A program made the translations under genes and the position numbers. From Dryomyza anilis (lineage: Eukaryota; Arthropoda; Insecta; Diptera; Dryomyzidae), in assembly GCA_951804985.1 (NCBI GenBank), contig OX638130.1:124509593-124573592 (forward strand): a stretch of DNA of 64,000 nt. Reading direction: 5' to 3'. Position 1 is the stretch's first letter. Every line of letters starts with the position of its first letter. Below, piece after piece: positions 34,453 to 46,400 of the stretch. The notes beneath the pieces were generated by a model. That model ran no database searches. It was not told the DNA's origin and saw nothing but the letters and a program-made list of their open reading frames with translations.

Positions 34453-37400
34453 CTAATAGTCTAGATTTCCTTGAGCGCCGGTGATAATGGCATCGATCCA
34501 TATTCTGGCAGCAGCATCGGAGGCTGCCTGCAGCTGATAGCTGCGCTTCTTGGTCTTTACGATGAAGGTGCAGTGCGGGCGGCCGCTCTTCGAGGCATTC
34601 AAATGGTCCAGATAGACTTCATCGATAGTCTGCAAGGAGTAAAAAATAGAAAAATAAATAAAAAACTGAATTGAAACATTGAAAAACTTGTATTTTTTTG
34701 ATTGGCAGTAAATAAATAAAAAAAAAACTAAAATAAAAATAAAAAAGAATCTATTTTTTATAGTTTTTTGTTTCTTCACATTTTTGTCCAACTCTACACA
34801 AAAAGCAACGCTAAATATGGCCACCGCCGCCACCATGGATGTCGACGAAACGGACGGCGACGAATTTCAGGATATGGATGACTTTATCGATGACTTTGCC
34901 AGCGGCAGTGGCGGCGTCAATCAGAGCAAACGTTTCGTTGTCAAGAAATGGCAGGCGCAAGCCTTGTGGTCCTGGGATGTCGCTGTCGACAATTGTGCCA
35001 TTTGTCGCAATCAGATCATGGATCTGTGCATTGAGTGTCAGGCGAATCCGCTCTGTTCGAGCACCAAGGAGGAGTGCACCGTGGCGTGGGGCGCCTGCAA
35101 TCATGCGTTTCATTTTCATTGCATTTCGCGTTGGCTGAAGACGCGTCAGGTGTGTCCGCTGGACAACAAGGAGTGGGACTATCAGAAGTATGGACGCTAG
35201 TAGTTGGTGCTGTTTGAGTTTTATTTATTTTTTACCGTGTGTTCTTTAGAATTTTTGTTCATTAGCCAAATTCAAAAATAATAGAAAAAATTATTAAAAA
35301 TTAAAATTATTTGTATTTGATTTAAATATCTCCGTTTTTTTCAATTTTATAAGGGTTTTTCAACAGGGACGCTACAGAAGTAGAGCGACAGGGACAGCAA
35401 ACGACGCCATATTTCTTGGCGCTCTTTTGACATTTCTCTTCAGTAAGGTTTGCCATTTCATGATAGAAAGATATACGAATTCGAATTTCGGTAGTAAATT
35501 TTAATAATTTCGACTCGTTGTTGGCTCGTATATCTTTCCATCATGAAATGGCAAACCTTACTGAAGAGAAAAATCAAAAGAGCGGCAAGAAATTGGCGTC
35601 GTTTGCTGTCCCGGTCGCTCTACTTTTGTAGCGTCCCTGTTGAAAAACTTTTGTAGCGCTCTTATTGAAAAACCCTTATGAGCAGATTTTGATTTTTTTA
35701 TTGAGACTGACCCGGCCTAATACACATCGTCACGTGAGAATTTGTGTGGCTCATACGACGTTGAATCGATTTCGAGAAAAACGATAAGCAAGATTTGTAT
35801 TTACGTTAAATAGGAGCAAATTTGCGATTTGGAGCAAAGTCGATGCTGTATATCTCAAATTTGATACGAGAAACGGATAACGGCATTAGAAAGAGCCTAT
35901 ATAAGTCATATATATCCAATTCGTAACTCCATTCATCCAAAATTGGCGTTTGAGCCAAACCAATTCTCATGTGACGACATAACAAATTACTTCACTTGAT
36001 ACGTTTTTTTTCTGTGAGCATCCCATACATCATTTCTATATAATTTGAGGGACCGATTTCATTCAGTTTTTAAAATGTTTGCCATTGAAGAAAAACAACA
36101 AATTGAAAAATAGAACAACAAACTACTTTTAGGCACTTTATAGAGTAAAAATATGACTGCAGTTTACAAAAAAGTTTTACAAAAAAATTTAAATTGTATT
36201 TTTATCTTGAATATTCAAGAAAATTTTAATAAAAAAAACAAAATCAGAATATTCCTATTAGTTCCCATGTTATTTCAAGCTAAGCTTATTGAATATCGAC
36301 TTGATTTAGACTATTTTAGAAATAATTTTTTACTATATAAGTATTTATGTTAAATATGAATATGATACATGTTTCTCTAGAGGTAACAATTTTTGGTAAC
36401 AATTCTAGATTATAAAAATTCAATACCTATAGTCGTAGTGTAAGTACAGCTAAATACATTAAAAAAAGAACTGATTTGTGACGTCATAGAAATGAATTTC
36501 TCGAATCGATTATAATAACTTTAGTGTCAATTGAAAGGCAAATTCATAATCTTTCAAATGATATTTTTGATTTGAAAATATACTACATACTTTTTACGGA
36601 ATAAATCAAAAAAGCTTTAATTCTACAACGAGGATACGAGATTCATTATTTTGAATACCATCAAACAGGAATACCGTTTACAAATATAATAGGTACGGTT
36701 TTAAACCTTAATACAAAATTTATTTAAATATTACTCTTCGTAAATGTTTCCAGTAGAATTTAAGTACAAATGTTCAACATTTACAATAGAAATGGAGAAT
36801 TTTCCGAATGATATTGAGAAAATTTTCCATGAAATCGAGATTTTACAATTGAAAGGGATAAAATTCCAAATGAAATTGAGATTTTCCCATTTAAAATTGT
36901 GAAAGTTTCAAATAAAATTGAGATTTTTCTATTTAAAATTTAAAATGTTGAGAAATTCAGAAAATTAAGAAATTCAGAAATTCAGATTTTCTATTTGAAG
37001 TTGAAAAAATGTTAGTTGAAATAATGGTTTTCAATTTTAAATTGGGAACATTTTTATTGTAATTCTGTCATTCAATTAAAATGTGTAATATACAAATCAA
37101 ACTGATAAAGAAAATTGAAAATTTTCATTTGAAATTGAGATTTTTCCATTTTAACCGTTGTAAAGTGTATTCAGCATACTCTGAACTTAAAAAATATGCC
37201 TTTAAAATATTTTTTTTACAATTAAAATTGCGAGTTTATCGAATAAAAAAATAAAAAAAGTTTGAATTGGTATTGGGAAATTTTGAAATTTAGAAAATTG
37301 ATAAATAAAAATCATATTTTCTATTTGAAATTGGATAAATTTTAAATAAAATTGTAATTGTTATTTGGAATATTAGATTTTTTTATTTTCTAATTCATTT

Positions 37401-40400
37401 GGAAGTTTGAAAGTTTAAAATTGAGATTTTCAATTTGACATTTAAAGAATTCATACAGAAATTCGGATTTTCTATTTGAAATTGTATAAATTTTGGAGAA
37501 AATTTATTTTTTACACTTCAATTCTCTTTTTCTCTTGAATTTTGTCAATTTTCAGTTGGAAATAATGTAGTTTCTTTTATTAAAAATAATTTTGAATTTA
37601 TTCTATATCAAAATGAACAAAATTCAAAAAAAAAAATTATTCAAAATACAGCTGTTCAAATATTTTTATTAGACTCACCGCAAAATAAGCACCGCCCCTG
37701 GGCTTGCGCTCCGATTTATCCGAGAAGTAAATGAGCGCATTACGTTGCCGATCGAGCACAAACCAACGCCGCGCCCAGCCGTGGAATGTGGCACCCAATT
37801 TGTGCAGATAACTGTGATAATTAAAAAAAATAATATAAAATTAATAAACTATTCAACTTTAAGCAGACAATTTGAAAAACCTACCCACGACAGCTATACG
37901 AATCGACTAAAACATGCGGACACAGCGCAATCTGATGACCCGCCGATTCAATGTGATGCCGCAGATTAAGGTCCGGCGAGAAGATGGGCAGATAACGTGT
38001 CAGCGGACGTTGATGCTTGGGCAGGGCGCGCTTGCGTTCACCGCCGCCGCTACCCGCCGATGTGGTGTCATTCGAGTTGACGCTGCTTGCGCGTTTTGTG
38101 CCGCCTGCATCTTCGCTGCCGCTTGTATTCTGTTCGCCGGAATAACGTTTGCCGGCCGGCGAGTTGCCCGATGTGGCTGTGGACAGCTCTAGATTGGATT
38201 TGCAGGTATTATTCTCGGAGAGCAGATCACAACTCAACTCGGAATTGGACTCGGAAAGTGGGCGACTGTTGCGTTGTTGAGGTTGCAGCTGTTGATGCTG
38301 CTGCTGATGTGGATGATGATGGTGTTGATGTTGATGGGCGTCAAACTCGGGTTGGGAATGACGTAGCTGAAAAGGTACAAAAAATTCAAAGTTTTATTAG
38401 GTTTCAACTATTTATAAATTCGATGTTCTTATATAAAATAAACATATTGCAATTGAAGTAATTTCAAATTTCAAGGGCAAATGGAAAAAGTTATTTCATT
38501 TGGAATTCAGCTCAATGTCGAAGAATTTTTCAATTTCAAATTATTTTTCAATATAAAATATTTAATTTTTTTTGTAAAAACCAATATTTAAAATGAAAAA
38601 TCAAATTTCTGTTTAACATTTATAATTTAGAAATGGATTTTTTTTCCAATTTTCTCTATTTAGAAATGAAAATTACTTAATTTATGTGGAAAAATACTAA
38701 AATTGAAATGGGTACACCTCATTTTAATTGAAAATTTCTGTATTTTTAAATGAAAAATATAATATTTAATTGCAATTATGTCATTTCAAAAATTGAATAT
38801 TAGATTTTATGAACTCGCGAAATATGTTTAAAATGTTGATATTTTGAAATCATGATTTTCTTTTGAATTTTTATTATATATAAAAAAAAAAAAAACTTTA
38901 GAAATTCGCAACCCTATTAAATAATAACAAAACTTATTATTTGTCACATTCTAAATCAGCATCGTGTCCGACGACCTTCCATAAATCTACCGGTAATATT
39001 TATGTCTAAACGTTTCATGCGTCACAAACTCCATCAACGTTGTTTGGTCTATTGTTGTTCTCTAAAAGAATTAGTGGGGGGATTACAAACAATTGTCCAC
39101 TTTTCTATAAATAATCGGTGGAAAACAAAAATACAAACACCATTTGTTTTTAAATAGTCGAGTGTACGAGTGACAGCCATTGGCACCAAGCCATTATAGT
39201 CATCAGCCGAAACTGAGTGTGTTGTGCTTTATCTTAAACAAATTATGCGATAATGTCTTGGGTGAAATTGTTGCCAATCAATATCTCATAATGATAATTA
39301 CGATCACAATCGTTTAAATTTCAACTTATTCAAAAAAATTTGTCAAAAACGTAAAAAATGTGTAGAGATATAAAAAAAATAAAATAAAATGGGCAGCATA
39401 TATGCTCAACTAATCACTTAATTAATAGGCTTTTTCGTTTTTTTTTGTATTTTGATAACTCTATCAATCATAATAGAAATACAAATATTTAGCACAGCAA
39501 GGATTGCGGTGCGATTTTTTAAGATATCAAAAAAAATATATATTATTGTAATATTTATAACATAAGTTTGAAATCATTTAATGGTTATTCGAATAAATTA
39601 TACAAATCCGGAATGGACGGATTGAAAAAGGTGTTCTGTAAAACGGACGAAAGAGAGAAATTTCGAATTCACTTACGAACAGCTGTTCCATGTTCGAAAC
39701 GTCTATTGTGAACTGATCATAAATAGCAAATTAAATTAAAATGTGGGTAAAATTCATACAATTTAAACGAGCAAGATAAATTAAAGTGATAAACAATTAA
39801 TGGGCATTTCCTTAAGGATTATTTAAACCATTTTCGTATTCCAGAATCTGCATAAGTAATGTATTCATTGTTAATTTATCGTACTACTTGAACAAATGTC
39901 GTTCTACTTGAACAATTTGTGTAGATGTACGGCATATTATCGACTCATTTCATCAATAACAAGACATGGAAAACGAAAATCTTGTCAGACGTTAAATCCG
40001 GCAATAATGCAGCGAGCTAGTTGGTTTGCGAGTGTCGGCTTTGCAGATGGCGTGTTCCAGAAATCTGCTGTAAGCAAATGTTGAAATTCCATCATGAACT
40101 CCACACACAGTATAGAGATTTGTTACGCCAACCAACTCTGTGCCCAACCAACTTATTTAGTACAGATTTAGAACCATTAGGAGTGTGTATAGACTAATAT
40201 TTCATGTGTATGGGTATAGGCAGTTTCGCCAGCAAATTTGCAAACCATTCAATTTAACTGAATGAAGTTAGTTGGTACAGCTAACTTTTTTTTATTCTTC
40301 CAACCAAAAGAGGATATATCTGTGTGCAGAAACATTTGATCTTGATTAAAATGTTCGTGTTTTCCCCTGATATACATAATTTGTTTAGATAAATCTTTTT

Positions 40401-43400
40401 GTATGAATAGATTACTGACATTTCATCCAAAATCATTCACATTTGAAATGTTAATCGGATTGAAATCGACGGGAAACTGGAAAGCCCGCTTTCTAGAACA
40501 TGCACCCAAAGAACGAATCAATTGGGGCAACCGTCTTTTTTTGCCAACCGATTTAATTAGTTTTGTCAACATTCGACTGACTCAGTTGTTGCAACACCGC
40601 GTATCAGTTCACACAACTAATGAATACAATTGACACAACCAACTTGTTTAGTTGTGGTAGCAAATTTAATTATAAGAAATCGGACATTTTACCTTGCGCT
40701 CCAACATGTTGCAAACACGAAGTCATCGTCACAACAGCATTCCCGAGATCGAACATTGCCGACGATTCGTTGTGCTGCTGACTTCGTGTTTGCAACACGT
40801 TGGAGCGCTAGGGCTGCAATATAAATACAACATATAGAAACACAATAGCAAGTACACTGTAGAATAGTATGTCTCTGGTTGAAGAAAGTATGTTTGAGCA
40901 TGAAAAAACCGAACAGTAAAAACGAACAAGCCTTAAAACAATTCCAAATTTTGTTTAAGACGTGACATGCACTGTCCGCAGCACAAAACAAAAAACGAGT
41001 GAAAAATCTGAAATCGCCTTAAAACAATTCCAAATATTGTTTAAGACTAAGACGTGGCACGCGCTGTCCGCAAAACAAAACGAGTGAAAAATGTAAAGCT
41101 TGCGCGACTGGTGTTGTCCTGCTTTGGCATCGCTATTATACAAGACAACTGATTTCACAGTTGAATCAAATAAATATTGGTTGCTACAAATTAATATTAT
41201 ATAGCTATCTGTTAAGTCAACTAAATATTGGTTAGGTCTCATTTTGAATTTAGTTGCCGTGGCAATGGAAACAAAAAAATTGAAAATGGATAAAAAGTTT
41301 GTTTCCCCAATCAATGTTGCTGTTGCTTCAACTAATAGTTGGTTACGCTTCATACTATTGTTTACCACAAATGAATTTCAGTTGAAACTGACTAAATTTG
41401 GTAGATGCAAATGAATATTCGTTGAAACAACTGCACGTCAAGCAATTATTTTTTTGTGTGCATGAGTAGAACACATGTTTTTCATTAAATTTAAATAAAA
41501 AAATTCGTAAATTTAACCAATTTAAAATAATTATTAATCACTTCGATATCGTTAAAATAACGAATGGATGGAGGGTTAGTTTAGCAATTATATTTGATCT
41601 TTAGAATTGTCTTAATTAATTAAATTCTCACAGGTTGTAAGTTGAGAATTTCATGAAAAATATGTCAAAAAATGGGGATTGAGTCAATTTAAAATGAATT
41701 TTGTATGAAAAAAGCTGCATATTTTCTGCCAGTCCCCAAAATAAGGCGAACAACTTTCATTAAAATTTCACAAAATATAATACTTCCAAAAAAATCCGAA
41801 GTTCTCCTTAATTTTTAAGGATAATTTCGAGCATGTTTCGCTAGTAATTTAGTATAATTCTGACTTTAATATTTATTAAATTCTGTTGAAAACTTAAGTC
41901 GATTAATATAAAAATATACAACTTTTTCATTAAAAGAAATAAAATTGAAAGTTTTTTGAGAAAAATGTCGGAAATGGGAATACAAAATGATCCTGGAATT
42001 AGGATCATTTTGTATTCATATTATTCAGATGGTTTGGTTCGGAAAATTCAATAAATATTTTTGAAAGTTGAAAATTTGAATGGATTAAAAATCAATAATA
42101 TAAAACTTTACATTAATACATTTAAATTTTAATTATATAATTTGGATTTTAAATAGTATACTACAGAGTTACTGTCAAACAATGGGGGTATAAGAAGCTT
42201 CTTTATAATCCTGATTTTAACGTCTTGTTTAGCTATATTTTCACAAATTTCTGATATTATTGAACAATTAATGATTTAACATCTTTATAATAATCTCTCT
42301 TAAAAAAAACACTTAAACGAAAACACTAAAAATATCAAAATCAATGTCAAGAGCACTTAAGTCCAAACCAGAGCCAAATTTCCATTTGAGCCAACATCAA
42401 AAGTGTTTTAATTTCACATATCGTTTACACACTGACGTCAAAAAATAAAACTGACTGTCAAAACTCACTAAATAATAATATTCCGACCGATAACGCGAAT
42501 GCGTCTCTGGCGAACGCCGGCGCCGATTCACGTAAGTCATCCAAACAGACATGTTTTATGAAATATTTATGAAACAAAAATTACAGTATTTTTAAGATGT
42601 ATTGAAAAAATCGCGGTATTTAAAAAAAAAAACACGATATTTTTAAAAAATCACTGAATATTACAAAAAATATTTTTAAAAATTATTAATTTTCAAATTC
42701 TTTAAGAGTAACGAACGTTTGGCACGAAATTTGCGCAAAGACTGATTATCATTTGCACAACGTAGAACGTTTTTGGTTGCTACCACCACAAAAACCGAAA
42801 TGAGCCCCCCATAACATTTGAACGATCCTCGCAGTCACATTTTATCCAGCGCAACAACAAACCGAACAGAATAAAACAGAACAGCAACCGAAATCATTGT
42901 CGTCGACGTAAATATGAGCACTTTTTTTTTTGTTTTGGTTTAAATTATTATTATGATTATTATTATGTGTGCGAGAACTACGCGTTGCCACTAAATGAAC
43001 TGAATTTCGCGCATTCCACAGGCAAAAATCAGTATTTGAAACCAGCCACAACTCGTGACTAACAAGGAAAATGTAGGTGAAGAACGGGTCGGAACAAAAA
43101 AAAAAACGAAAAATATGAAAAACACACCCACCAACATTAAAAGGGGCATCAAAGCGCTAAAAGCTGACATAAATAAAAGCGGTTTTAATACACCCAGAAA
43201 AAATGTCCGTCAAATCCCATTAAAATTGATCAATGGGACAATTTAATAGTATACAAAAAATAAATATTTGCATATAAACTCAATGGAAATGTCATGGTAT
43301 TTTTTAGTATTTAATGGTATTTTCCGATTGAAATAATAATTTATCCTATTGACTATTTTTAATAGTAAAATACTATTATTTATATAGTATTTTTTCTGAG

Positions 43401-46400
43401 TGTATGTACACCGTGAAAAAAGTGCGTTATAAATTAAATTTTAATTAATTTTTAAATTTTGATTTGAAACCTAAATTAAAAAGAGTTGTATTACGATATT
43501 CTGCTACGTTTCGGTAATAGGCTCAATTTTTATAACGTAATGTTTTCGGTATAGGGGTCCGAGATACGGTTCTGCTTTTGATTTTGATACTTCCGATTAA
43601 TTTGCTTCAAATCATTTGAAGATATTTTTTTAATTCCATAAAATAATGAATCGTAACTATAATAATAATATAATAGTTTGGCGCTACAGTCCTGTTTAGA
43701 ACTTCGGCCGAGCTCTCTCACCATTTTGAGCTGTGCGTGTTATATTTGTACTCAAAGTGGTGGGACCTACAGTTTATTGCCGAATCCGAACGGCGGGTGA
43801 GAGCTTTTCATAGGCAATGTTTTTACTCTCGGAGGTTTGCCATTTACTGCCGAGAGGTAGCGCGGTATAGAAAAATGTTTCTATGAAAAGATGTTGTTAG
43901 CCCCAGTCCAGGCTTGAACCGGGGACCTTTCGGCTCGCAGTCCAACGCACTAACCACTGAGCTACCGCGGCTACTACTTTGTGTATTTCGAATGGAACGA
44001 CGAAACGAAAATTTGGCAACTATGATTTCATATTACTGGACTGGAAAAACTTTTACATTTATTTAAAATTACGTCACTTTTATCTAATGCTCTTGAATTA
44101 ACGATATGAAATTAAAATGCATTTTTTTTTCTGAACAAATACAATTTTTTGATCGAAAATAAAACAAAAAATATCGATATCTCTAACGAAAAAAACAGTG
44201 ATATCGTATAAACGATTCGTTTTTGTTAAAATATTTCATAACTGCATCAAGAACCGAAATATTTCTTTCAATAAAGAACCAAAAACTAATTCCCGAAGCC
44301 TATACTACACAGCCATGGTCCGACTTTCGATCGAATTTCATATAAAATTTGTAAACAAACGGTTTTGAATTCGATTTCACAATACAAACATTTTTTTTTT
44401 CAAATAAATTCAAATCGTTGAAGTCAAGGCAAATGTGATTGAATACAATGAAAAAACTATTATAGTACTGAGACATCAAGAGAATTCAAAACCGTTTGTT
44501 TACATATGTTATATGAAATTCGATCGAAAGTTGGAACATGACCAATAATTTTCAATTTAATTATACAACTTTTGTTTCATTATTTTTGTATACTTTTAAA
44601 AGCCCCCTCTTTTCAAAACCAGTAAAAAATTTTGAATAAAAGTTTAATTCTAAACTTAAGCGCTTTTCAACGGTTTTGATTTCGTTTATGCCCTCGATTC
44701 CTGATTTAAAGAGTTGAGTACATTTTATGTGCAACACTTTAAATTCAAATTTTTCACACTAGAATTCAAGGTGTTTTTCATTTGACACTATTTATGCCTT
44801 TAGCACATAGTTCATTGTTACGAATTTGAATAATTGTGCGAATATAAGTGATATTGAATGTGCTGTGAATTACAACAAAGACAAATAAGTTGTTCGAGGA
44901 AACAGGGCCATATGTCGCATGCTCAAGTCTTTTAAACATTTAAATAAAATTATATGTGACACTTTAAAATTTATTATGAATATTTAAAATTAAAAGTGTC
45001 ATTTTAAAACTCCTTTTACATTCGCTCATTGTACCCAAAAAAGACCAACAAAATTTCTTGATTTATTTAACCATATGACTAGAATTCTATGTCTAAAATG
45101 AGGTCGTATTCTTCTTCACGATGAAGTATAATATTTTAATATATTTATATATTTTATTTGTATTTGCCAATACTTGAATAATTTCTTGCCTCATACTTTT
45201 ATTATATTTTAGTAACTACATTATTACAAATTCATTCTTAGATCATATGAAAATCTTAAAAAAACGATACCCCTAAAATAGAAATGTTTAAAAAAAACAA
45301 ACAACTGGATTTAAATGTTTTTCGACCGAATTTCATATAAAATTTGTACACAAATGTTTTTAAATTCGATGTCACAATACAAAAAATTGTTTTCCAAATC
45401 GTTCAAATCAAATAAGGGTATTGAATTCTATTGAAAAATAAATATTTGTACTGAGACATCGAATTCTTAAATGTGTGTTTACAAATTTTATACGAAATTC
45501 GATCGAAAGCCGGAACATGGCCTATTATCATTTCGCATACGTTTACATTAACAGGTACTCAATTCTAAAGTTCATTCGATAATCAAGAAAATGGGATATT
45601 CCATTTTATATCAACGAAAAAATAAAAAAATTGAACATCATCTTCTTTGAAATTTATAACATTTTGTAAACTAAGAAATATTCAAAATTTGAATACCCTA
45701 CCTTCTATGGTTAACGAAATATGGTGGATTAAAATGTGAAAAAACAGGTCAGAAATCAGAAAGGTGGGATAACTCAATTGCCTTTTTCTTAAAAACTAGT
45801 TTATGTACAAGGTCAATTGAGATATCATTTGAAAGGTGGCCTGGCCTTTTAAAAGGTGGACGATGGCCTTTAAAATGGTATATAATTTCCAAAGATTAAT
45901 GGTATTACCACAAGCTATGCCATATTAAAGGCCACCATCACACCATTCAAATGATATCTCAATTGACCTTGTTCGTAAACTAATTTTTAAGATAAATGCA
46001 AATAAGTTAACCCAACTTTGTGAATTTTTACCTATTTTTTCACTTTTTAAGCCGCCATATTTCGGGAACCATATAAGCTATAGATCCAAAATTTAAAAAT
46101 TGACTTAGTTTAATAAGGTACAGCATTTGTACCTAATTTAAATTAGTTCTGAGGGGAATTTTCTGAAGGGGAAATTTAAAGTATTTCTGGGGGGAAATCT
46201 GTGCGTTAATTTAAAATGGAATATACCAAATGTTTCCTTGATTCTCGAGTGAAATATAAATTTGTAATTTCGTCAAATTACGGATTTTTTTTATAGATAG
46301 TATAAAATCTGCAATACGATGAAGTATAAATTCTCAAAAAAATAATCGTGTTTAAAATAATATATCGTTGTTGTAAATCACCAATTATATTTTAAAATTA

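Larger units (their letters stand above)
40110..41460. repeat. Complex repeat block in LL5/PHLDB intron 6
   Basis: The outer parts repeat CAACCAACTTxTTTAGT- and AACTAATTAGTTG-like words in both orientations, suggesting a non-autonomous transposon of about 1.3 kb. Inside are a 30-nt-arm inverted repeat (40688-40811) and a tandem duplication (40930-41095). The 60-137 codon ORFs run through these repeats. Confidence 0.45.

Noticed and set aside
34811..35119. Minus-strand ORF of 102 codons
   Set aside because: It is the antisense frame of the Roc1-like RING gene, whose plus-strand product is clearly conserved.
43890..43976. A functional tRNA gene
   Set aside because: The acceptor stem cannot close and the D and anticodon stems have mismatches; the sequence runs on into a SINE body.
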